NCBI GenBank assembly: GCA_022360855.1
Contig: JAKSBY010000658.1
Location: 1 to 33,839, forward strand
Source of the DNA: Sphingomonadales bacterium
Lineage (GTDB): Bacteria; Pseudomonadota; Alphaproteobacteria; Sphingomonadales; JAKSBY01
Length of the DNA stretch: 33,839 bases
Direction of reading: 5' to 3'
The translations under genes were made by a program, and so were the position numbers. Positions within the stretch are counted from its first letter, which is position 1. Every line of letters starts with the position of its first letter. The notes under the pieces were generated by a model, which did no database searches, was not told the origin of the DNA, and was given only the letters and a program-made list of their open reading frames with translations. Shown in pieces: positions 17,223 to 25,009 of the stretch.

Positions 17223-17597
17223 CTATACGACCTCTCCGCCGGCGGTTTTCCATGCCTTGAAGCCGCCTTCGAGGCAGACCGCGTCATGCCCCATGTCCTT
17301 GGCGAGTTTCGTCGCGAAGCTCGCGCGCCCGCCGGAGCCGCACACGAGTACAAGGCGTTTGCCCGACGTCAGCTCCGTAACGGCGAAGTCAGACGCCGGA
17401 TCGAGAGCGAACTCCAGCCCTCCGCGCGGCGCGTGGATCGCGCCGGGGATCGCGCCGGCCTCCAATTCCTTGCTGTCGCGGACATCGACGAAGACCGCGG
17501 TATCGTCGTTCGCCAGGGCTTTGGCGTCTTCGACGGAGATAAACTCGATTGCCGCCTTGGCGGTCGCGAGGAGGTCGGCGGAAGTGACTTTGCTCAT
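17223..17597 (-). CDS. Single-domain rhodanese
   Basis: A 124-residue rhodanese-fold sulfurtransferase with the active loop C86-GSGGR and the family motifs VFVDVRDSKE and GAIPGAIHAPRG. It moves a persulfide sulfur to an acceptor such as glutathione or cyanide. The start is ATG 17597. It is the last gene of the dgc-like operon, 52 nt after RidA. The MBL-fold protein two genes upstream belongs to a group often paired with rhodaneses in persulfide handling, which suggests a shared role. A weak GC-rich stem (17204-17217) beyond its stop could help terminate transcription but has no T-run. Confidence 0.9.
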   Translation of the reverse strand: MSKVTSADLLATAKAAIEFISVEDAKALANDDTAVFVDVRDSKELEAGAIPGAIHAPRGGLEFALDPASDFAVTELTSGKRLVLVCGSGGRASFATKLAKDMGHDAVCLEGGFKAWKTAGGEVV

Positions 17598-17649
17598 GAC
17601 GAGTCCTTTCTGATGACCTTTGGTCTGATGGCCTTTGGATGGCTGGGAT

Positions 17650-18003
17650 TCAACGGACCGCGGCGGTCGCCTGAATCTCGATCTTCAATTTCGGATCGAG
17701 AAGGTCGGCGCGCACGGTCGCGCGGGCCGGCAGGTTTTCGTGATCGATCCAGGCGGCATAGGCGTCCTTGAACGCCGCGTAGTCGTCGAAGGACGCGATA
17801 TAGACGGTCAGCGACAAAAGCGTGGACTTGTCGCCGCCGGCCCCGGCCAGCAATTGGTCCATCTGTGTGAAGATCTCCGCCGCCTGGCCGGCTATATCCT
17901 TGTCCCAATCTTCGGCGATCAGGCCGGCCAGATAGATCGTTCCGCCGCTCACGACGGCCTTGGAGTACTGAGTCGGGACGGGATCAAACCTTATGGGCGT
18001 CAT
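17650..18003 (-). CDS. RidA/YjgF family enamine/imine deaminase
   Basis: A 117-residue RidA-fold protein. The family-specific Arg (R94 in LPARATVRADLL), needed for enamine/imine hydrolysis, is present, as is the KIEIQATAAV ending with its Glu. It deaminates or hydrolyses reactive enamines and imines. It overlaps the MBL gene by 4 nt (ATGA). In an operon with an amine dehydrogenase, whose product is an imine or iminium, its presence makes sense as the hydrolysis or clean-up step. That link is inferred from context. Confidence 0.88.
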   Translation of the reverse strand: MTPIRFDPVPTQYSKAVVSGGTIYLAGLIAEDWDKDIAGQAAEIFTQMDQLLAGAGGDKSTLLSLTVYIASFDDYAAFKDAYAAWIDHENLPARATVRADLLDPKLKIEIQATAAVR

Positions 18004-18881
18004 TCGCCTCTCCTCGTGCCATAGACGTTAAGGGGGAGTTTCAGATAGGAAACGCCATTTACTTCCTTGGGCGGTGTCTCGCCGGCGCGGAGGTTCACTT
18101 GAATGGAAGGGATAAAGAGCCGCGGCAGACTTAAGGTCTTATCCCGCGCGATGCGCTGGGCGATAAAGTCTTCGCGCCCGGTGCCGGCGCCGACATGGAT
18201 GTTATGGGCTTTCTCTTCGCCGACGGTCGTTTCGCAGGAATGCGCCCGTCCGCCCGTCGCATAATCGTGGCACATGAAAAGCCTCACATCGTCAGGCAAG
18301 GACAGTATTTTTCGGATGGAGACGTAAAGCGTCTCCGCGCAGCCGCCGGGGAAATCGCAGCGCGCGCTGCCCGTGTCCGGCATAAACAGGGTGTCGCCAA
18401 CGAAGGCCGCATCGCCGACCACATAGGTCACGCAGGCGGGCGTATGCCCCGGCGTTTCGATCACGCGGATTTCAAGGCTGCCAAGCGGCAGGACGTCTCC
18501 CTCGGCGACCAACCTGTCGAACGGCGCGCTGTTCTCGTAAAGGCTTGCGGCCGGGAAAACCGTATCGAAACTCCGCGCAACCTCGTCGATGCGCCGGCCA
18601 ATGACAATCTGGCCCCCCAATTCGGCCCTGAGCGGCGCCGCCCCGCTCAGGTGATCCGCATGCACATGGGTTTCCAAAATCCATTTGACGTTAAGCCCCG
18701 CGTCCCTGATGCGATCGATAACCTGGCAAACGGGGGTGGTGTCCACGGCGCCGGAGACCGGATCGAAAGCGACGGCCGGGTCGACCACGGCGCAGGCCCT
18801 GGACCGCGGATCGCGCACCAGGTGCGTGAAGGTGCTGCTGTCTTTCTCGAAGAAGCTCTCAATGATGGGTGCGCGCGCCAT
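18000..18881 (-). CDS. MBL-fold hydrolase, persulfide dioxygenase/Blh-like
   Basis: A 293-residue metallo-beta-lactamase-fold protein with metal ligands in THVHADHLSG (H72, H74, D76, H77), TPGHTPAC, and GDTLFMPDTGSARCDF, plus CHDY. The pattern, especially DTGSARCDFPGG and the C-terminal LRAGETPPKEVNGVSYLKLPLN, fits the ETHE1/Blh-like group rather than true glyoxalase II. Known members oxidise glutathione persulfide with O2 using one iron. It overlaps the EtfB stop by 1 nt and RidA by 4 nt, so it is firmly part of the operon. An alternative is hydrolysis of a glutathione thioester formed from formaldehyde; sequence alone does not decide. Confidence 0.82.
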   Translation of the reverse strand: MARAPIIESFFEKDSSTFTHLVRDPRSRACAVVDPAVAFDPVSGAVDTTPVCQVIDRIRDAGLNVKWILETHVHADHLSGAAPLRAELGGQIVIGRRIDEVARSFDTVFPAASLYENSAPFDRLVAEGDVLPLGSLEIRVIETPGHTPACVTYVVGDAAFVGDTLFMPDTGSARCDFPGGCAETLYVSIRKILSLPDDVRLFMCHDYATGGRAHSCETTVGEEKAHNIHVGAGTGREDFIAQRIARDKTLSLPRLFIPSIQVNLRAGETPPKEVNGVSYLKLPLNVYGTRRGE

Positions 18882-19678
18882 TACGCCTCTCCTCCGGGTG
18901 TAGCAGGCGCCTCACCCTCGACCACGCCCTCCGCGATGAGAAAGTCCAGCAGGCGGTCCGCTGCCGCCTCGGGCGACAGGCCGACGAGAACGTCGCCCTG
19001 TTTCTCGGTCATCTCGGTGATCGCCTTCAGCCGGTCCGCCGCGCTGGCGTTGGGATCTGCCCCTTTGAGCCGTTTGACGCGCCTTTTTGCCGGCGCTGCC
19101 GTCCATGGAAGGGGTGTCTCGGGCGCGATGGCGACGGTTTCGACATTCACGCGTCCCCGACGCGCCTTGGCGAATGCCGATTGGCGTGGGCCCGGCGCGG
19201 CCGGTCCGACGGTCACCAGAACGGGCAGGGCCGCACGCAGGCGTCGCCGCCGGCCCTTTGGCAAAGCCTGCGTTACGATTGCCCTACCGTCTTCAATGCG
19301 CACGGCGCATGCATCGGGCATAAGCGGCCGTGACAAGGCATGCGCGATCCTGTAGGGCAAAAATCCGCCGTCTTCGCCGCCTTCCGCTTGTCGTCCGGTC
19401 AGGATAACATCCGGCGCCCGGCGCGACAGCCAGTGGATCAGCGCAGGTGTCGGATCTGCATCCAGTGGCAGACTCAGTGACGTCAAGCGGCCTATGCCCA
19501 TCCCGAGGTAGTCTCTTAGCGCTGGCGAGTTTTCGCTACCGGCATGGACAAGGGAAACGCTCGCCTCCGGCAAGCGCAGCGCCAGCTCCACGGCCCGCGC
19601 GTCGCAATCGGCACGGCGCGGACGGCCCGACGTCGGATGACGGCCCTCGCAGACGAGAACGGCGACGGAAAGGGTCAT
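18881..19678 (-). CDS. etfB: Electron transfer flavoprotein beta subunit
   Basis: A 265-residue ETF beta-type protein (AMP-binding partner of EtfA). It shows the family layout: the CDARAVELALRL opening, GRLTSLSLPLDAD, PDVILTGRQAEGGEDGGFLPYRIA (adenine-nucleotide region) and a basic LPKGRRRRLRAALPVLVTV strand. A C-terminal extension of about 65 residues is rich in Ala, Lys and Glu. Start ATG 19678 overlaps the EtfA stop (ATGA). It is more divergent than the housekeeping EtfB, as is usual for dedicated ETFs beside DgcAB-type dehydrogenases. It would carry electrons from the DgcA-like flavoprotein. Confidence 0.85.
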   Translation of the reverse strand: MTLSVAVLVCEGRHPTSGRPRRADCDARAVELALRLPEASVSLVHAGSENSPALRDYLGMGIGRLTSLSLPLDADPTPALIHWLSRRAPDVILTGRQAEGGEDGGFLPYRIAHALSRPLMPDACAVRIEDGRAIVTQALPKGRRRRLRAALPVLVTVGPAAPGPRQSAFAKARRGRVNVETVAIAPETPLPWTAAPAKRRVKRLKGADPNASAADRLKAITEMTEKQGDVLVGLSPEAAADRLLDFLIAEGVVEGEAPATPGGEA

Positions 19679-20823
19679 GGGCGCGCCTCGAGCTTCTCTC
19701 GGAGCGCGGCCAGGATGGCGTTGACGTCGCCGACGATGGCGAAGTCGGCGCGCTTCATGATCGGTGCGGCGGCGTCGATATTGACGGCGACAACGCATTC
19801 GCAGCGTTCAATGCCCTGCACGTGCTGAACGGCGCCGGAAATGCCGAGGGCGACATAGACGTCGGCGTTGACGATGCGGCCCGATGCGCCGACCTGACGG
19901 TCCCGCTCCATCAAACCCCAATCGCAAACGACCCGGGTGCCCGCGCGCGTTGCGTTCAGTCGGGTGGCGACATTTGAGAAGGCGTCCCAATCCGTCACGC
20001 CCGCGCCGGCGGAGAGGATAAAAGGTGCTTCTTCCAATACGATGTCATCGGCGGCGATCCGCTCCGGCCCCAGATCCTCGATGCGCGGGTCGGATGGAGC
20101 GCTTGGCCAGTCAACCTCCAAAGGACGCGCCTCGAAGCGTTCTCGCGCGACCGGTGGGGCGGCGGCGTCCATCACGGTAACGACGCGCGGCGTCGGCTCT
20201 TGCAGGTCCTTTGCCCCGCCGAAGCCGCGCCGCACGCACGCATCGCCGTCGAAGGCATGAACGGCGAAGGCGGGGCTGACATCAAGCGCCAAGGCGAGCC
20301 GCGCGGCGACATCGCGCATGGCCGGCGTCTCCGGAAATATGATATGGCGGGGGCGGTAGGCGTTCGCCGCCGTCTCGAGACGGTCGGTTAGGCGCTCCGC
20401 CGCGAAACCAATGCCCGCGCGCGACGGCAAGACGATCGATCGATCGGCCCCTGCTCCGTCGAGGCCGGGGCTGTCCGGCGCGGTTAGCGCGACAACGGCG
20501 CCCTGGTCTTTGGCGCCCTCCAGATCAGCCAAATGGCGGGCGGCGGCGAGCGCCGCCTGATCGGTATTTGAGGGGCCGCCGCGCGCCTCGAGAACGGCGA
20601 AGATCAAGAAGTCCGGCTTTTCGATGACGCGCAGGGGAACGTCCGGCGCCGCCGGTTCGTCCCTGTGTCGTGGCTGCCCGGCAGGGCCTTGCTCAATCGC
20701 CCCGGCGGATGCCGCCCCGGCCGCGGCCAGCCGCATCCGCCGCGGGTCGCGCCGACGGGACTCGCCGGCGCGGTAGGCGAAGGTCGTGCCGAGATCCAAT
20801 CGTGTGCGAAGCGGCGCGCTCAT
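19675..20823 (-). CDS. etfA: Electron transfer flavoprotein alpha subunit
   Basis: A 382-residue ETF alpha-type protein. The C-terminal FAD domain is well kept: GAGVTDWDAF, CDWGLMERDRQVGASGRIVNADVYVALGISGAVQH, VAVNIDAAAPIMKRADFAIVGD. The N-terminus has an extra 60-80 residues, basic and Pro/Ala-rich, before the alpha-ETF domain begins at KPDFLIFAVLE. Start ATG 20823 overlaps the DgcB-like stop (ATGA). With EtfB it forms a dedicated electron carrier for the amine dehydrogenase encoded at the head of the operon. Confidence 0.88.
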   Translation of the reverse strand: MSAPLRTRLDLGTTFAYRAGESRRRDPRRMRLAAAGAASAGAIEQGPAGQPRHRDEPAAPDVPLRVIEKPDFLIFAVLEARGGPSNTDQAALAAARHLADLEGAKDQGAVVALTAPDSPGLDGAGADRSIVLPSRAGIGFAAERLTDRLETAANAYRPRHIIFPETPAMRDVAARLALALDVSPAFAVHAFDGDACVRRGFGGAKDLQEPTPRVVTVMDAAAPPVARERFEARPLEVDWPSAPSDPRIEDLGPERIAADDIVLEEAPFILSAGAGVTDWDAFSNVATRLNATRAGTRVVCDWGLMERDRQVGASGRIVNADVYVALGISGAVQHVQGIERCECVVAVNIDAAAPIMKRADFAIVGDVNAILAALREKLEARP

Positions 20824-22733
20824 GCCGCCGCCTCCGCCCGCCCGACAGTGACCGCCAGGGCCACGAGCTCGATAACATCGACGACAGCGAGGGGGGCGTC
20901 CGTGACGCCTTCCAGCATCACGGCGCAATTCGGGCACGCGACCGCCACGGATTCGGCGCCCGTCGCTTTCGCCTGTGCCATCCGCAGGTCCGGAACGCGC
21001 GCCTTGGAGGGTATGTCCGTAAGCGCCGCGCCGCCGCCCCAGCCGCAGCAAAAAGAGCGCGGTCCCGACCGCTCCATCTCCGGTCGCTGAAGCCCGAGCG
21101 CGTTTATCAAGGCGCGGGGGGCGTCGAACTCACCGTTGTAGCGGCCGAGGTAGCAGGGATCGTGATAGGTCACCGCGCCCGCATCGATGGGGCTAAGCTG
21201 CAATGCGTCCGTCTCGATCAGCTCCGAGACGAAGGTGGTGTGATGAGCCACTTCGTAACGGCCGCCGAACGCAGGATATTCGTGCTTGAGTGCCTGCAAC
21301 ACATGGGGATCGTTGGTCACGATTCGGTTGAATTGATATTTGGCGAGGGTGGCGATGTTCTCTTCGGCAAGACGCTGAAAGCCCGCTTCGTCGCCGAGCC
21401 GCTGCGCAATGTCGCCGACATCACGCTCCTCCTCGCCCAAAACGGCAAAGTCCACGCCGCCGGCCCGCAGAACGCCGATCAGGGCGCGCAGCGTTTTTTG
21501 TCCGCGCAGGTCAAAGGCGTTTTCGCCAAGCCAGAGAAGAACGTCGAACCGCCTGCGGTCGCGCGCCAGCGGCAAATTCAGATCGCTGGCCCAATCGAGC
21601 CGCTCGTCGCGGTGCCGCCCGGAAGCCGTGTCCGTCTGCGCCAGTGTCTCCAGCGCGACGGCGCCTTTATCCGGCGTCGCGCCCTTCTCCAGAGTTTCGA
21701 AGCGGCGCAAATCGATCACCGCGTCCACATGCTCGATCATCATCGGGCATTCTTCGACGCAGGCCCGGCACGTCGTGCATGCCCAAAGGGTTTCCTCGGC
21801 GATGCCACCGGGCCGACCGATAACAGGAGATCCGGCGGCCGCCGTCGGTGCCCCGGCGTCTTCCAGGCCCGGATAAGGATGGCCGGCGTAGTCCGCCGCG
21901 ACGGGGTCGCCCGCGCTCGTCGCCCACAGATCGAAGATCAGCTTCTTGGGGTTAAGCGGCCCGCCGGCGGCGTAGACCGGGCAAGCGTCTTCGCACCGGC
22001 CGCACTGGACGCAGGCGTCATAAGAGAGAATCTGACGCCAAGTGAAGTCCTGCGGCGTCTCGACGCCGAGTTTTTCCGCCTCGAGATCGAGCGGTTTCAG
22101 AGTGACCGCCCGTTCGCCGCCGAACCGCTCAGCGCGCGGATGAAACGCCAAATGCGCCGCGCCCGCGAAAGCGTGACGCATCGGGCCGATGGTCAAGCCC
22201 GGAAGCAAAAACGCGGTCCCGAAGACCCCGAGCGGCAGCAGTGCCAAGCCCATGGGCCCGCGCCAGTCAAGATCGCTTTCGCCCAGAAGCGGCACGGTCC
22301 CGGCGAAATAGAAGACGGCGAATGCGCCCAGCGCATAAGGCAGCAGGTCGTAAGGCCCGCCAGACAGGCGCGACGGCCGGCCGCTGCGCCGCCGGCGCCA
22401 GGCCATCGCCGCGCCGAGCCCCATAACGCCGGCGCCAAGAAGCGTTGCGAGGACGAAAACCGGCGCCGTTGCCCCCAACACATGCACCACAAAAATCAGC
22501 ACGCAGGTGGCAACGAACCCGCCGCCGGCGAAGATGTGCATGCGCGCCGCACGGCCGTCGCGGACGACGACGGTGTGAACGTCGCGAAAGTAACGCGCGG
22601 GGACCGTTGCCAACGCGGCCAAGATTCCGCCGGTTCCGTCGGAGCGGCCGCGCCGCCATAGGAGAATGCGGCGGACGGCGCCGCCCCCTGCGATGATCAG
22701 ACCTATGAGGAATAGGACGCCGGGAACCGTCAT
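20820..22733 (-). CDS. DgcB-like membrane Fe-S protein (ETF-linked oxidoreductase)
   Basis: A 637-residue protein. The first about 220 residues hold several hydrophobic segments (inner-membrane anchor). Two 4Fe-4S ferredoxin motifs follow, CVQCGRCEDACP near 240 and CTTCRACVEECP near 318. The C-terminal half has two CCG-type heterodisulfide-reductase-like domains, with CYLGRYNG, SFCCGWGGG and CPNCAVM near the end. This order (membrane part, 2x Fe-S, CCG) matches DgcB-type partners of dimethylglycine/N-methylproline demethylases, which feed electrons to quinone. The start is ATG 22733, 8 nt after the DgcA-like stop. It works with the DgcA-like enzyme and EtfAB. Confidence 0.85.
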   Translation of the reverse strand: MTVPGVLFLIGLIIAGGGAVRRILLWRRGRSDGTGGILAALATVPARYFRDVHTVVVRDGRAARMHIFAGGGFVATCVLIFVVHVLGATAPVFVLATLLGAGVMGLGAAMAWRRRRSGRPSRLSGGPYDLLPYALGAFAVFYFAGTVPLLGESDLDWRGPMGLALLPLGVFGTAFLLPGLTIGPMRHAFAGAAHLAFHPRAERFGGERAVTLKPLDLEAEKLGVETPQDFTWRQILSYDACVQCGRCEDACPVYAAGGPLNPKKLIFDLWATSAGDPVAADYAGHPYPGLEDAGAPTAAAGSPVIGRPGGIAEETLWACTTCRACVEECPMMIEHVDAVIDLRRFETLEKGATPDKGAVALETLAQTDTASGRHRDERLDWASDLNLPLARDRRRFDVLLWLGENAFDLRGQKTLRALIGVLRAGGVDFAVLGEEERDVGDIAQRLGDEAGFQRLAEENIATLAKYQFNRIVTNDPHVLQALKHEYPAFGGRYEVAHHTTFVSELIETDALQLSPIDAGAVTYHDPCYLGRYNGEFDAPRALINALGLQRPEMERSGPRSFCCGWGGGAALTDIPSKARVPDLRMAQAKATGAESVAVACPNCAVMLEGVTDAPLAVVDVIELVALAVTVGRAEAAA

Positions 22734-22741
22734 GCCCACCG

Positions 22742-24787
22742 TCACAGATCTTTGCAAAGACGCACGGCTTCATAGAGCGAGCCGTGGATATTGCGCGATG
22801 TCACCGCATCGCCGACGCGGAACAGTTGGAACGCGCCGTCGGGATTGTTGACGACCGATTGCGCCCGCCCGGCGATCAGCGCGTGGAGGTCGACTTCGCC
22901 CTGATTGCTCGACTGTTCCTTCAGTCCGAAGTAAAGCCGCTCGCGCGGCAGCGTGCCGTTCTCGATGACGATCTGGTCGGCAACGCGCTCTTCTTCTTCA
23001 TCCGTGTAGGCGTTTTGCAGAACGGCGACGAGCCGGTTGCCTTCCGGATAAATCTCGATGAGCTTTTGATCCGGCGTGAACAGAATGTCGAGCTTGTAAA
23101 GGTTCTTGCGATAGAGCGCCGCCTCGGTGAGGCCGATATCCTGCCCCATGGCGCGGTCGTGGGTGACGAACTCCACCTTCGCGCCGTGCGACGCCATGAA
23201 CTCCGCGCATTGCGGGGCCTGATGCTCACCATTGTCGTCATAGATGACGACGTGCTCCGCCGGCGCCACCGTGCCCGACAGAATGTCCCAGGTCGATGCG
23301 GCGTGCTCGGCGCCTTTTACGCCCGCCGTCGCCGGATCCCCGCCGGTGGCGACAATGACGATATCGGGGTTTTCTCCCAGCACGGCGCCTTGGTCGGCTT
23401 CGGTCTCCAGGCGCACGTCCACGCCGAGCTTCCTGACCTGCAAATCGAGCCATTGCGCGACGTTCGCCAGAGCCTCGTGCCGCGGGGCTTTGGCTGCCAG
23501 GTTTATCTGTCCGCCGGTGACCGCCTCCCGTTCGAACAAAACGACCTCGTGGCCCCGCGATTTGCACACCCGTGCTGCCTCGAGCCCGCTCGGCCCCGCG
23601 CCGACGACGACGACCTTCTTCTTCTTTTCGGCCGGCGAAAAGACATAAGGGATCTCCCGCTCGCGCCCCATGGCGGGATTGTGCAGGCACCGCGCCTGAC
23701 CGCGAATGTAGAACCGGTCGATGCAGTAATTCGCGCCAACGCAGGGGCGGATATCTTCCTCGCGCCCGTCCTTCATCTTGTTGACGATATACGGGTCCGC
23801 CATATGCGGCCGGGTCATCGCCACCATGTCAATATGGCCGTCGGCAATCGCACGCGCCGCCGTCCGGACGTCGGTGATGCGCTGGGCGTGGAAGATCGGC
23901 ACGTCCACTTCCTGCTTGACGGCGCTCGCCAGATACAAGAACGGCGCGACCGGATAGGACATGCCGGGCATGGCCGTCGGGTGGGAAATGTGATCCTGCG
24001 CTTCGCCGCCCATCACGGAGAGGTAATCGACGAGCCCGCGTTCGGCCAAATCCCTGCAGACGATGAGAGCCTCGTCCTGGGTGAGGCCGCCCTTGCGGAG
24101 CTCGTCGCCGGAGATCCTGACGCCGATAACGAAATCGTCGCCCGCATGCGCGCGCATACTCTCCAAAATCTCGACGAGGAACCGGGTGCGGTTCTCCAGA
24201 TTGCCGCCGTATTTATCCGTGCGCCTATTGGACAGCGGCGACATGAACTGCTCGACGAGATGCATATAGGCGCCGCCGATCTCGACCCCCTGCATGTCGC
24301 CTTGCTTGCAGCGCAACGCGCCCTCGCCGAAGCCTTTGACGAGACGGCGGATGTCCCAGTCCTCCGCCTCCTTCGGGAAGGAATGGTTAGTCGGTTCCCG
24401 GATGGTCGAAGCGGAGATGATGGGCAGCCAATAGTCGCGGTCCCAGATCGCGCGCCGGCCCATATGGCCGAGCTGCGCCATGACCGCCGCGCCGTGGCGG
24501 CGAATGACCTTGGCCAATTCCTGGAAGTAGGGGATGATTTCGTCAGTTGAAATGTCAACGTGACCGGCTTCCTTATTGGGTGAGTCCGGCGTCACCGAGG
24601 AGGTGCCGGCGATCATGGTCATTCCGATTCCGCCTTTGGCCTTCTCCTCCTGGTAGCGCCGATACTGCTCCCGCGGCAGGCCGCCCTGCACAAAGCCCGA
24701 CGAGTGGGCCGTCGACATGATGCGGTTCCGGATCGTGACATTTTTGATCGTCAGGGGCTTTAGAAGTGCGTCACTCGGATTATGCAT
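22742..24787 (-). CDS. DgcA-type flavin amine dehydrogenase/demethylase (OYE-like)
   Basis: A 681-residue protein of the trimethylamine-dehydrogenase/2,4-dienoyl-CoA-reductase architecture. An FMN TIM barrel comes first (LKPLTIKNVTIRNRI, QLGHMGRR, GVEIGGAYMHLVEQFMSPLSNRRTDKYGG). A cysteine cluster and an NAD/FAD-type domain with GAGPSGLEAA near 395 and IVIVATGG near 485 follow. The cysteines are C350, C356 and C368, spaced C-x5-C-x11-C, one fewer than the CxxCxxxC-x11-C of dienoyl-CoA reductase. The segment CVGANYCID is, as I recall, typical of N-methylproline and dimethylglycine demethylases. It would oxidise an N-methyl or cyclic amine. The first gene of the operon, with the promoter directly upstream. 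The exact amine is unknown. Confidence 0.82.
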   Translation of the reverse strand: MHNPSDALLKPLTIKNVTIRNRIMSTAHSSGFVQGGLPREQYRRYQEEKAKGGIGMTMIAGTSSVTPDSPNKEAGHVDISTDEIIPYFQELAKVIRRHGAAVMAQLGHMGRRAIWDRDYWLPIISASTIREPTNHSFPKEAEDWDIRRLVKGFGEGALRCKQGDMQGVEIGGAYMHLVEQFMSPLSNRRTDKYGGNLENRTRFLVEILESMRAHAGDDFVIGVRISGDELRKGGLTQDEALIVCRDLAERGLVDYLSVMGGEAQDHISHPTAMPGMSYPVAPFLYLASAVKQEVDVPIFHAQRITDVRTAARAIADGHIDMVAMTRPHMADPYIVNKMKDGREEDIRPCVGANYCIDRFYIRGQARCLHNPAMGREREIPYVFSPAEKKKKVVVVGAGPSGLEAARVCKSRGHEVVLFEREAVTGGQINLAAKAPRHEALANVAQWLDLQVRKLGVDVRLETEADQGAVLGENPDIVIVATGGDPATAGVKGAEHAASTWDILSGTVAPAEHVVIYDDNGEHQAPQCAEFMASHGAKVEFVTHDRAMGQDIGLTEAALYRKNLYKLDILFTPDQKLIEIYPEGNRLVAVLQNAYTDEEEERVADQIVIENGTLPRERLYFGLKEQSSNQGEVDLHALIAGRAQSVVNNPDGAFQLFRVGDAVTSRNIHGSLYEAVRLCKDL

Positions 24788-24865
24788 TGCAACTTCTCAG
24801 CTCATAGACGGCCATATGGGAAGGTAGATAGCGCACGGCATAAAACCCGACTCAATCTTTATAAT

Positions 24866-24875
24866 TAACATGTTA
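24866..24875. promoter_or_regulatory. Palindromic operator TAACATGTTA, dgc-side
   Basis: A perfect 10-bp palindrome, one base downstream of the -10 element of the dgcA-like promoter, thus over the probable start of transcription. A near copy (TAACATGTTT) lies at 24989-24998 before the GntR gene. Position and symmetry fit a repressor site for the FCD regulator; this is inferred. Confidence 0.55.
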
Positions 24876-24876
24876 G

Positions 24877-24904
24877 ATGATAGTAATATTGCGAATGATG
24901 TCAA
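24877..24904 (-). promoter_or_regulatory. Sigma-70-type promoter of the dgcA-like operon
   Basis: Reading the minus strand: TTGACA (24904-24899, full consensus), a 16-nt spacer, then TATCAT (24882-24877, 5 of 6). Transcription would start near 24870, giving a leader of about 80 nt before the ATG at 24787. It is the best housekeeping promoter in the window. Confidence 0.6.
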
Positions 24905-24925
24905 AGTATGGGCGGATATTCAAAA

Positions 24926-24941
24926 AAATATGAGCTATTGG
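24926..24941 (-). promoter_or_regulatory. Shared upstream motif AAATATGAGCTATTGG, site 3
   Basis: 14 of 16 bases match the sites at 17177-17192 and 27772-27787, in the same orientation relative to a leftward operon and again upstream of the -35 element. A few bases further, TAGCTTGCCC recalls GCGCTTTGCCC beside site 1. Confidence 0.45.
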
Positions 24942-24988
24942 CCCCCCTAGCTTGCCCAACTGCAGAAATCGTGGGAAGATATCGATTC

Positions 24989-24998
24989 TAACATGTTT
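24989..24998. promoter_or_regulatory. Second TAACATGTT operator, GntR side
   Basis: TAACATGTTT, 9/10 identical to the palindrome at 24866-24875. It lies 11 nt before the ATG of the GntR gene and touches its ribosome-binding site (TGAGG). This fits autorepression. Confidence 0.5.
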
Positions 24999-25009
24999 GA
25001 GGCTGAACC

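Noticed and set aside
22784-24550. Plus-strand open frame of 588 codons over the DgcA-like gene
   Set aside because: No motif, no ribosome-binding site, and it lies wholly within a well-supported gene.
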